This document shows, one piece after another, positions 1 through 12,200 of a stretch of DNA of 64,000 bases. The stretch's first letter is position 1, and every line of letters starts with the position of its first letter. The notes beneath the pieces were generated by a model. The model did no database searches. It was not told the origin of the DNA and worked only from the letters and a program-made list of their open reading frames with translations. The position numbers and the translations under genes are program-made. The DNA is from Malachius bipustulatus (taxonomy: Eukaryota; Arthropoda; Insecta; Coleoptera; Melyridae): contig OU342630.1 of assembly GCA_910589415.1 (NCBI GenBank), forward strand, positions 16,215,867 through 16,279,866, in the 5' to 3' direction.

Positions 1-338
1 CTGAATACGATCAAATAATAATTTCTCTCCGGTTTTTAGTTACAAACACCAATTCCGAAATATGCTGGTGCCGCATCTATTTGAATCCTAATGCCATTTC
101 GTATGAGCAGGGGAACCTCTACTCTCTACTAATGTATATTTCGGTGACGTTTACTCATGTGTGGCAATTTTTGTGGCTTACAAAGTTGAATCTTGTTATT
201 TACTAGTCATAATTTTCTTAGGCCTGTAACTTCGTAACGAATAAAGATAGACCTGTCACTTTTGGGTTTTTTGGGCTCAAAATTAAGCCTACTATATGCT
301 CAAGAATTTTGAACATAACGATACGGGACACCCTGTAT
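1..338 (-). mobile_element. Mariner-like element, one end, cut by the window edge
   Basis: The stretch ending at 338 with the motif atacgggacaccctgta is the inverted counterpart of the terminus at 23323. The two share an interrupted match of over 150 bp, including the 'cgttacgaagttacaggcctaag' type segment. On the minus strand, positions 1-115 align with the part of the other copy that encodes the second catalytic block (the 'DGAPA'-like segment, here decayed). The window therefore begins inside a transposase relic read on the minus strand and leaves the element at its terminal repeat. Tc1/mariner superfamily is inferred from the DGAPA and PDLNPLDY-like blocks of the better copy. Confidence 0.7.
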
Positions 339-1626
339 AACTATAAAATATTGCATCACACTTTAACGTTTTACAACAAAATATACTACAATATTAAACA
401 CAAAAAAACCCAAGAGTGAAACACAGGACCACGTCAGAGGTCAGAACCATGGACGATTATGAGTCATCTCTGGTTGAGCAATATGGCTGACTTGGTTCCC
501 TAGGATAACACGTGAAATCGATCATATATATTATGCTCCTTCCTTTTTCTTCTTTATTCAATGGGTTATACCCAGTGATTTCTATCACTCTACACCATAA
601 CCTAATTTGTAAATAATAAGTGAACGGTGTATAGTGGCTATGCAAATTGTTTCAATGTGATTGTTTGTAACAATACCAACAATTAAGTTGGCATCTATGG
701 TAACTAGGTAACTGATAACAAACTATCAATTTCCCAATGTATAAAAACTCAGTATTCGCACGGTATAAGATGTATGCTTGATAAAGAAAGTATCATTGTT
801 TTTGGAGGAATGTAACGAAAGTAACTAATACCTAGTTGTAAGTAGTTCAACCTTTTCACCTGATATCTAATTTTGTTTGCTATTTTTCATTACATTGCTT
901 TTTAAAATTGTTACTTCACTTCCATGCCTCACTAATTCAATAATTTTCAAATTCTGTATTTTTCCCTTACTTAATAAAACAACATTTTAATTATTAGTAT
1001 CGCCCTCACACGTCATCGTGTGAGTTTCGATGTTCGTTTTTCAATGTATAATTATTTTATCTTTCCTACTAAATTATTTCATAATTTCTGTAAACTTAAT
1101 ATTTTATTATTATACCTACCTGTGATACCATTTGCATTTTACCATCTATTGCAATTTTTTTTTGTGATATTTAAATTTTTTTAATTTATACTATACTTTG
1201 TGATATTTGATTTCTATTATATTTACTACCTAATTAAAATTTCTATGCTTATTATATTAATTACTGTTATTGTTAATAAAAACTGTTAAAATTTGCTTGT
1301 GAATTTTCTTCGACCTGTGACGTTGTTCATTTGTGTGCATTGCCAAAACAATAAGTAGGTAAATTTCTTTTTTGAGCAAGTTGGCTGCTAAATAATGTTA
1401 TTTACCTCCCCGAAAATTGATCGGGGTGGAAAGGAAGGTTATAAAATAACTTGTCAGACTGTAATTTCATGAATTTGTAATAAATATAACTATTGGTTAT
1501 TTGGGTATCATTACAAGAAGTATATTAATTAGTTTAATCAGACATTGAAAAGTAATGAGATGCTAAAGATCTATTAATGGAATGGTTTGAACAACAGGAC
1601 ATTAAGTTCCTAGAATGTAGACGAAA
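339..1626. other. AT-rich region downstream of Tmc, no gene seen
   Basis: No convincing coding region or repeat was found. On the minus strand this is the 3' flank or 3' UTR of Tmc. Candidate AATAAA signals on that strand occur near 1100, about 520 nt past the stop, but the cleavage site cannot be placed. Confidence 0.4.
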
Positions 1627-3241
1627 TTAATTAAAGCTGTAATCTCTGTAACTGCTACTACTTTCAGTTTGAGTGCTACTCCCATCATTAGTAAAAGACT
1701 TTTGTGTTTCTGTGCTTTCGACACTAGGGATAGGTGTGCTAGGAAAATGTGCTTCTAGTTCTACATCTTCTTCTGGTATTTCTTCTGGTGCCTCTGCATC
1801 CACGACTGTCATTTGACTACTTTCAATAACTTCCGTGTCATCAGAAGAAGATATTTCAAACTGACCTTCTTCCTGTGGTGAGGCGTTTGACACAAGATCA
1901 TAAGATGGAGTTGTATTAGGCAAAATAACCTCAGATACAGGCGCTAAAGTAATACCATGTTCCAAAGCTTTGTCTGCGTCTTTATAAAAATGAAAAATCA
2001 AGTCTTCATCAATTTCAGAACACTGTTTCTTCAATGCATACTTTACTTTCGGTTTGAATGTTTTTGCATTCTTTACAATTTTCTTATATTCTTCATCATT
2101 GGAATCGTTCACATGTTTTGGTGTTATGTTTTGAACAAAGTCTAAACTATCTCCATCAAAGTTAGATTGATTAATTTCTTTTTCATCTAAAATATTTTCT
2201 TTACTTTCTGTCTTACTAATTGTTATTAACGGAATACTTGTAACTGAACTGTTTGAATCCTGTCTGGTTGCTTCGTTATGCTTGTTCAGTGGGTTTGGCT
2301 GATAATTTTTCTTAAAATTCAAATCTAGTTTTAACATAGATTTTTTTTGCAATTTCTCAGAAATATTAAAATTTTTGTCATCGTACGAATCCAAACTGTC
2401 CCCATAGCTACCAATTTTTTGTGCACTCCGCATTGGGAGATAACCATGAACAGGAACAACTGCAGGTAACTCTGAACTAGTAGATGAAAGGGTCGGGTAT
2501 AGAGGAGCGTGAACTTTAGATCTGCTCTCCTTAACACTCGTAGCGTCATCAGGTAATGATTCGTGTTGTTCAGTGTCGGTACATTCATCAAGATTATGGT
2601 TTATTTCCCCTTCGGAAGTTGAGGCCTTTCTTAACCTTTAACTACTCGCGCTGGTGTATTTTGTACACCACTATAACTATGGTGGCGGCCATTTTTGTTT
2701 AATACTTCATGCGCACTCGGGGTGGCTATCTAACCTATTGGTGAAGTGTTGTTAACACGCACTGTCAGTGCCAGTGTAAAGAACCACCAACAAAAATACG
2801 AAAAAGGTGCTTTTGTTGCGGAAGACAGAAAAATTGGGTATGACGACCATATCGTGTCATACATGTGGCAGACCTGTATGCAAAGAACATGCAACTACTG
2901 TCAGTACTTGTTTGAAGTGCACTATCAACGATGATGAAACAATGAGTGAAAGCGAGTAGTCACTTAAAAAAACGTTTATTTTTTTTGGTGCAATTTTCTG
3001 CTTTTTTAAGATTTTTTTTGTTTCATACTTTTGCATTCAAGTTTTTTGTTCAATATTTGTATGGCAAATATTTCTTTAAACATTATTTACGTTATTTGTT
3101 TTACTTATATTAAAACTGCTTGTTTTATGGTGGTTTTTAGGCCTGGTGTACAAAATACACCACGCGAATAGTTATGTTGTATTTCAGGGCGCGCGTAGTT
3201 AAGGGTTAATAGGGCTTTCTTCACTAATTTGCTGAAGAAGT
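1627..3241 (-). CDS. Tmc: Tmc last coding exon, interrupted by a piggyBac-like insertion
   Basis: The acceptor tttctttgttttcag precedes 3241 and gives phase 2, as exon 10 requires. The first 11 codons read to the TTAA at 3206-3209. The host frame then resumes at 2634-2631 and stays open to the TAA at 1627-1629 (Ser/Glu-rich tail ending YRDYSFN). With one TTAA and the element removed, the exon is exactly 346 codons including stop. In the assembled sequence the element adds an in-frame TAA at 3105-3107, 33 codons past the junction. The tail is low-complexity and lies outside the channel core. Exon structure is inferred; the interruption is seen directly. Confidence 0.85.
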
Positions 3242-6200
3242 CTGAAAACAAAGAAACCATTTATCAAAATAAAATATAATCTCTTGTCAAAATATTATAT
3301 ATTTTTAGCCGTTATTATTGACAAAGTAGGAAGCTTTGAAATTATGTTTTTGTGTTGACAAAAATTACAGTCGATTATTATTATGTATTTAGATTTTTCT
3401 ATTTTGACCGTAAAATAAGTTATAAGATTAAGGTCCGGTTGAACGAACGTAATTAAAAATCTTTCAGATAATAATTACTGATTTTAAATTAATTTCGAAA
3501 ATAGGGTGAATATTTCCAATGCTACTTTATTTTTTATCGGTAATTAACTCTTCTAAAAGTGAGTAGAATATATATTTCTAGCAATCTCAGACCAATATCT
3601 TGATAATACACGGTATTTTAAAATTGATGATTATCTAACAGATTTTTAAATACGTTTATGCAACCGGACATAAATGTTTCAAAAACTGAAGCCAAGAGAT
3701 GAAAAATTACAAAAATCGATCTGACAACTATGTTCAAAGTACTTCGACATGATACGAGAAATTTGCGAAAAATTGACCTTACCTAATTTCCGTAGATTCA
3801 TGACAGCATTTTCATACAGAGTGATTTCTGTCACCCTAACATGGCCTTCTACTTCGTCAATAATATAAGTGAATGGCTTATACTTGTCACAAATTAAAGG
3901 TGAGTTTTCAAGTGATAGTAAAATCGTGATAGAACTATATCGCGATAGTTACTGTCGCGAAAGTCGCTACTTCAGAAAGTGTTTTTACATGAAATTAATT
4001 TTTTGATACTATCATGATAATACAAAGACGTTCGTAGTACTTAATCATTATAATAACACAATATCTATGTTAACTATTTCGTTAATTGTATCAAGTGTTC
4101 AATAGTTAACACGTCCCGAGTTGGCTCTGGAGATGAAAACTTATGTCTTAACTTGATTTTCTAATAATATGACATAGTAGACTTATTAGTAGACTAGTCT
4201 AATCGACTTTCTATGATTGTGATCCGTTGTCACGGTTAGTAACTGTAATTGTTACTTGTTTCGAGTTGCTTCAAAATACCTGTTCTTTTACTGCCGGTTC
4301 TTAGTCTCAAATCATCGGCATTTCATCTGTAACTCTGAATTATTCAGTAGATACCCGGGAAATAGTCGTAAACAGTGTTTCTCGCACATAGATATCTCAA
4401 GTAACTGGGAAATAGAAACTGTCACTGTTATCTAGCTATGTTCTTCCAACTCTAGTCCAAGCGCAATGAAATTCATGTAATGTAAACAATATGACGTTTT
4501 TGACATTTTAGCATTATTGATTTACTGAAGGTCGTTCATCTTTCAAAGGAAAGGGTAATTAATAAAAATAAATTCCCAAACAAATAACTTATGTTTGGTT
4601 ATTATTTATATTGTTCAAATTAATTAAGGCGCTCACACGTAAGACGTAAGCGCGAAAAACTGCCATAGTTAAAAGTTATATTTGCAATGGGAGTAATAAT
4701 AAGCTTTATGGAATTTAGATGTTCTTTTTAGATATGTCTGGAATAATCATCATGATTGCAGACCCAAGAAAAACTTCTAGTTCCTCATCAAACTCAGTGC
4801 CTGGACGGTAGTTTCTGTAGAAACCTGTTTACAAGCTTCTTAGAAAGCTCACTTTTGTCTTTATTCAGTGATATAGCACCGGAAGTATAGGTATCTTCTT
4901 CGAGACATTCCTGGCAGGTAAAATTTATTCAATAGTTTTCCCAAAACTTACAGTATTCATCAAGACTTTGTTGCGGGTTTATCATGGCTTAGAATATCGT
5001 GTAGCTCAGTTCCCAGAGTTACAGAACAAGGATTTGTTGGTTTGAAAACTTTCGAAGCAACCGATTTAGTGAAAGAGATCTGTGAAGATCGACTTATCTG
5101 TCGTAATATACCGATACCCTAGCCTGCCAGATTGTGCAATCTCAAATGTGATATCTTTCTATGCATTTACTGAGGACTCGATATTTTGTGTGAGGCTGTT
5201 AACGAAGTAAAGTCAAGTAATCAAGAGGAGAAGTTCGTTGAGATAAACGATACATTCGGCGAACAGTTACAGAGTGCCTTTAGTGAAGTGAGAAACCGTG
5301 TATTAAAATGTGTCAAGGAGAATCGTTAAATGATTTAATTGTTGATTTTATTTTTGTGTGTTTTATAAAAATGTCGATAAATTGAGTGCCTATTTTATAA
5401 CGTTCTAGAATGTTTTGACAACTGACCTAACCTAACAAAATCAAGAGCTGTCAGTTGTAAAGAGTGGATTAAGTACAGACCTTTGTACCAGGGCCTACTT
5501 CAAAACGGATTTGTTTTCGAACACCCCTAATGAGTAATAACAACATAAATATCAAAAATAACAAGCAAAATAAGTACAATATTAAATAACATATACTACA
5601 GAATGTAATATAAGACGAGCAAAACCTATTAACTACAAACTATATGTATTAAAAATTAAGTCAAAAAAAAAACAAAAAAAAACAATTTGCCTGCTAATCT
5701 TGACTCCTACAACCGCAAATAACCTAGAATTTCATAAAAACAATTATTAAAAGTACGAGAACAACCAAGGGGATGAGTGAAAGAAAATAAATGGCTCCTT
5801 GAACAGCCTTTTTTAAATTCCATTTTTTAATTCTGTCGCAAAATAATCTAAATTATTTGCACTGCCATTACCATCATAGACAAAATATTCGTAGCTGGTA
5901 CAGTGATGAGTAGGCATAAAGAGGCTCTTTTGTCTGCTGTTTTCAGACGATGCCCTAATGTTGATTCATGAGTGCACTAGTTCACTGCAGACGTGTGGCA
6001 CTTCCAATAACTTGAACAAGTATTACAGTGAAAACATAGTCTTACGATCTTGCACATTAGGAAGGTTTACATGATTGCACAAACCGTGTTTCCGTTTAGT
6101 AGCAAACATCTTGTATTGAAAAGCTGGAAAGTTTTAATTATTACAGAGTCGGATTATATTATGAGATTTAGAGCGATCTTCCAGGAAAGGCTACGATGTG

Positions 6201-9200
6201 AAAGGCTATACTATGTAAGATATACAGGGTGTATCTAAAATTAACCGAGAAAATTTAGAGGGTGATTGATGAGATCATTTTAGGAAAAAAAGTAAGTATA
6301 AACGTATGCCCTAAGAGACGTAACTTCTTAACTACAAGGTGTTGAAGTTTCAAGAAAAAAATCGTTTTTTAATAATAACTTTGATAACAATCAAGATATT
6401 TTCGTGATAATTTGTGTACACCTACCATGCATCAAGAGGCGTTTCCCAACGTATAACTTTTAGATATTTTAGCAGTGGGGTTCGTGCAAGTCACAGAAAT
6501 GAAAGAGGATTTGAAAACTAATTTTATTTTCATAAAAAAGCAGTGGCGTACTATATTTTTTCTCAAAAATATTAAGTTTAACGCGACTTGCACGAACGCC
6601 ACTGCCACAATAACTAAAAGTTATACGTTGGGAAATGCCTCTTGATGCATGGAAGGTGTACACAAATTGTCACGAATATATATTGATTGTTATCAAAGTT
6701 ATTATTAAAAATTGATTTTTTTCTTGAAAGTTCAACACTCTAGGTAGGTAAAAAGTTGAACCTCTTAGGACATACGTTTATAATTACTTTTTTTCTTAAA
6801 ATGATCTCATCAATCACCCCCTGAATTTTCTCGGTCTATTTTAGATACACCCTGTCAGACTATCCGTTTTTCGCGTGCCACTATTGGGATCTCGCTTATC
6901 TTAAGAGATACGAAGTTGGTTAGATTAGAGCAAAGTAGCGTATTTTTGTGCTGATTGATAATCTGAAAAGAAATTTGAACTGTCACTATTAGTTGTCAAA
7001 ATATTTCAAAAAAACTGAAATTTTCAATTTTTGTTTTTATTTTTTTATTCAAAAACCAATCAAGCAAGCCATTTTTAACTGAAACATTGTTTAGACACTT
7101 CTCGACAAGGAACCCAAAAATAATTTTACAATAGCTCTAGCACTTGAGATAGAATAAAATCGATGGTCAGCTTTTTTTTTCTTATGGGCGCCATATTGGG
7201 TTTTTACATTTTTAGATTACGTTAATTTTTTTCTTTACAACGATGTATCACACATGTTATTTCATTATTGAATGTTTGGCAAAAATGAAATTTCTCATCT
7301 TGTGTGCAGAGTGCTTTGAAGAAAAATGTCAAGGGTCTTTTGTTTTCAACAAAACTTTGACGATTCAACCAGTCGTCTGCGTCGACATTGAATTATTAAT
7401 CGAGAAAAAAGCCACTTTGCAAATAAAATTATTTATTAAACAATGGTTAACAAAGACGAACAAATTAACAACAGGTAATGTCACAGCATGTGTTCAAAAA
7501 TCCCCCCTTGTAATTGCAAGCACAATTGCACCCTTCTCCAAAGATCCGACACAGCTCTCAACACGTCTCTCCTTCTAATGCCGTGCCTGAGTGTGGTAAC
7601 AATTCGTTGTCGAAATTCATCGACGTCGGCTGGCAATGTTTTATTAATCTTATTTTTCATTGTCCCCCACAAAAAAAGAGTCCAATGGGGACAAGTCAGG
7701 TGACCGTGGTGGCCAGCGTTCGTCGTCATTATTTGCAATTACTTGGTTGGGAAACATTTCTGACAAGAATTCTCTCACCCTACCAGCATTATGACGCGGC
7801 GCTCCATCCTGCTGGGACCAGATCGTATTAAACGATTAAGAGGAAAGTTTTCGAGAAAATCTGTTAAAAATGTCCTCAAAAAATTTAGGTAGCGATCAGC
7901 ATTCAAATTATCCTCGTAGATGTATGGACCTATAATTGTATCGCCTAATAATCCGACCCACACATTAAGACAAAAACGAATTTGTGGTCGACGTACTTGG
8001 AATCGATGCGGGTTGTCAATCGACCAGTAATGTTCGTTTTGACGATTGACTATTCCTGCATTTTTTTTCTTGTTTTCTTGAATACGATTATTCAAGAACG
8101 TGCAGAAGGCTATCCGCCGTTCCCGATTCCCGAGGTGAAGTGTTTGAGAAATACGAACTTTCCAAGGACGAAATTTCTGTTTTCTCAACGTTCTCGAAAC
8201 AGTTTGATGCGACGGTAAATCCAGCTGGGCTGCAACTTCCCTTGTAGAGACAGATGTCTTGCACCTAATTTAGAATTAATTATAAACATTTTGATATCGA
8301 AATCATGACAAATCCTTATCGCTTGCAAAATTTCCTGCTGATGTTCATTGGGCCTATCGCCATATCGCCTAAATTTTTTAAACGAACCATATTGGTCCAA
8401 GTTTCTGTGCAGCAGAGAAAAATATCTCAAAGAAGGTTGTTGCTGGTGTGGATAACGGTGCAAATACGTTTCTGAGGTGATGTAGGCATTTAGGTGCGAA
8501 GTGTAATAAATTTGTAGCATATCTCTTTGTTCTTCACTTGAAAAAGGCATTTTCGCGTTACAAACGTAACGACAACACTAATACAAGATACAAACTGTCA
8601 AAGTTTTGTTGAAAACAAAAGACCCTTGACATTTCTTCAAAGCACTCTGCACACAAGATGAGAAATTTCATTTTCGCCAAACATTCAATAATGAAATAGC
8701 ATGTGTGATACATCGTTGTAAAGAGAAAAATTAACGTAATCTAAAAATGGAAAAATCCAATATGGCGCCCCTAAGAAAAAAAAAGCTGACCATCGATTTT
8801 CTTCTATCTCAAGTGCTAGAGCTATTGTAAAATTATTTTTGAGTTGCTTGTTGAAAAGTGTCTTAACAATGTTTCAGTTAAAAATGGCTTGCTTGATTGG
8901 TTTTTGAATAAAAAAATAAAAACAAAAATTGAAATTTTCAGTTTTTTTGAAATATTTTGACAACTAATAGTGACAGCTCAAATTTCTTTAATAATTTAGA
9001 AACTTTGTGCAATTTCTTTGAACGTCGTATAGTTTTTGATATACTTATGAGCAAAAATATTATCAAAATATTGGCCCGTCCTTCTTCATCTAGGATGCAT
9101 TGTTCTGGTCGCAAATTAGGTACTAAGTATTGAGAGTGGGCTAAAGATTGCAGAAAACTTATAGGCAGCTGACTAGAACATACAAGTATACCTACCTTTA

Positions 9201-12200
9201 TTTTTGGAGACAGGTTGCCTTGTATCATCTTGTGGCAATGGATTTTCTAAAGAACTATTCTTTGGTGTTTCATCGATACTTTTGGTGTTAGGTAATCTAT
9301 CCAAAATATTCTTCCATTTAGCAGAAGGGTTGTTCATCTCCGCTGACCCACCTCTATGGCGTCTGTCTGCTATTTGGAACATACGTCTTCGTTCTTCAGT
9401 CCGTTCTCTTCTTAGTTGTATCTAAAACATAACAAGACCGCTGAAATTAAATTCCACACAATTATAGGTATAGTACTGGTGATAATTTTGAATATATCTG
9501 CATACATTACCGATAATAGTTACCCAATTAAAATATACCAACCTTCAAATCATTGTTGGCTTCTCTAAGTGCATTTGTCAGAGATACTAGATAATAGATA
9601 ACAAGAACTAGTAAAACGAGTAACGGTATAACGGTACCAGGAGAAGCGATGTAATCAAGCACGTGATGTAAATTTTTTGGCACAACATTGTAAATGCTTC
9701 TAGTAAAAATCTGATATATCTTGGGATATTCCGAGAATGGTCCACAGTAGGGCGAGGGTTTGATTGCAACTATCGTGTAACCAACTGGCAACACGCACAG
9801 AAAAAGCATCATTAACAACAAGGCATAGTAAAAATTGTTAGACCTGGATGCTCTGAATATAACTTCGTGAGGAACGTTGCAAGTAAGGACGACCCATCCT
9901 CTAAAGTACATTAAAATCCATAGTTTTACAACATTCATTGCTATTATACCTGGAGCAAAAAACATTCCCATCCAGACCATACCTTGATTGTTCACTAAAT
10001 GAAGAATATTCTCTGCGACCTGAAATTATATTTTTTAAGTCCACTCTACAAAATAATGTGCAAATATTTTATATCAAATTTGAAATGATATCACTGTCTA
10101 CCTATTTTCTGAACACTGTTGGTTGAGAAGGGTAGGCAGCCAATGACGAAGGGTCTAAATGTTTTAAGTATGGATTGATTTTGGTCCCAGTTTTTTTGCC
10201 CAAGCGTAAGGATTTTTGATCGGCTAAGTGCCTTGAGGTCGTTATATAGATGGATCTGGGTAATGTTGAGGAGTTTATTGACAATAATTGCAAGAATATA
10301 CCAGAAGAAGTCAGCTGATATATTTCATGACCAGCTGCGTCCGAAGAAAGTTGGAATTCAAAAAATTCTAGTTATTTTAAAAATTTCTGAGCATATCTTA
10401 AAAATGTTTTTAGACCTGCGGAAACTCATAGATAAGTATACAATGCGTATTTCTGTATGTCCAATGTTTCTATAGTTCATCCTGAGTTTAAATTTCACCA
10501 CATTTTGTAGACCATTTTGTAAGATGAATGAAAATTTGTAACCTGCGATTTTCTCATACATATATTTTTACATTTTAATCCTTTTAAATTAGATTAGAAT
10601 AAAATATCAACCTTGAAGTCTCCGTATTGAGGAAACCGCTTCTCCAAGTCCCAACACCAGCACCTGTTCATGAATCTGACAAAAATTCCACGTACAAAAT
10701 CCATTCCCAAAGTAGAGAGCACCGTCAGTATCAAATCCATAACTGTAAGTTTGACCAATTCTTGTCCAAAGCTAGTCTCCCAGCAAAGACTCCTTAAACG
10801 TTTTTTAGTTTTATAGTCGCGTGGTAAAGTTTCGTTGGTTAGTCCAGTGCCATTTCTACAAATGCAAGTGCTATTTATAGCTGAGATCGTAGGCGTTGCA
10901 GAAGTTGAGACATTGTTGTAGTCATGGGAAGTTGTAGTGCCAGCAGGATCAGGTACTGAAACAGACGTAACTGGAAAATCGGTTTGATTTGTAGAATCTG
11001 AAGAATTGGGTAAGAGATGAGTGGTTGTTTCTGAAATGGGATAGGTTATAGCTTCAGTTACGACAGTGGTAGTACTGTTTTCTTTATCCGTATTATTTAA
11101 TAAGTTCATTTCAAAATCATACAAGACTTGTAATAGATAATCGAAAAACTCGAAATGTAAATTTTCAAAATCTAAGGGAGGTATTTCAGTTTCATTCTTT
11201 TCGATAATTGTTGTTTCGGTACTAGTAACACTTGTGTTCGTTAAAGGATCTGTTCTGTTCATGGTATCCTGAATCGTTTCTGTAACTGTTTGAGTAACCC
11301 AATTTGGAATCTGTCCATTATCATTGGGGCCAAAAATAGAAGAGTTTGTATCCCAAGATGGCGTAATAACACTTGGAGTAGTTGTTTCTGAATATTCGAC
11401 TGTTAGATGGTCAAAATACTCTTCGTAATACTCTTCATACGAGTCGGCTTCAATAGATGTGGTACTGGGCTGCAAATTTAGGCTCAAATTTCCTTGTTCT
11501 GTACTTGACAAAAGAAGATTTGTAGCTTCTAAGTCGCTGGAAACGGAAGTTTTATTTTTCACGTACAATTTTAAAGCAAAACTTGTAAATGCTAAGGTGT
11601 TCAGAGGTTCCGTCCAACTGTTATTATTATTATTATTGTCAGTTTCACATAGATGGTGACATAATTTATTGGCATTGATGGACAAATTCGACATCAGTTC
11701 ATCGCGTTCTCTTGTCTGAAACAAATATTTTTAATAGCACTATAGGGCATCAGTAGGTATGTATTTGAATATGAAGTCACAGCAACATTGGAAAAATGGT
11801 TGTAACTATTCATTTTAAAATTGAAGTTTAAATTGTATACGTAAATAAATTTAAATAAATATACGATATTCAACGTCGTATACAGGGTGTTTTGTAATTG
11901 AATGTCAATATTTAAGGGGGTGATTTTTGGGTCCATTTTAAGAAGTAAACTTCATAAGAACGTATGTCCTAAAAGTCTTAACTTTTGAAATATAGGGTGG
12001 TAAAGTTTTTAAAAATAAATAATTTTTTCATAATATCTGTAATACCGCTCTGGATATTTTAATGAAATTTAATAGACATGTATTACTCATCAAGAGGCAT
12101 TTTTTCATGTACCACATTTCGTTTTATCTCCACTAGTGACATCTTGCAGAATTTGACCTGCATATTTTTATATTTTTTTATTGTCATTTAACGACAATCT

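Larger units (their letters stand above)
6970..8990 (-). mobile_element. Tc1/mariner-like element with ~390-bp terminal inverted repeats
   Basis: The left arm 6970-7360 and right arm 8598-8990 are inverted copies with few differences (both contain the aactgtcactattagttgtc and gggtcttttgttttcaac segments). A broken transposase lies between them on the minus strand. Inverted repeats this long are unusual for mariner-like elements, which usually have tens of base pairs to about 200. A target duplication could not be fixed. Confidence 0.85.

Noticed and set aside
2640..2660. Alternative acceptor downstream of the piggyBac insertion for Tmc
   Set aside because: None of the AG dinucleotides before 2623 gives the phase needed by exon 10, and there is no pyrimidine tract.
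7243..7831. Plus-strand ORFs over the mariner-like element
   Set aside because: They are shadows of the left inverted repeat and of the minus-strand transposase.
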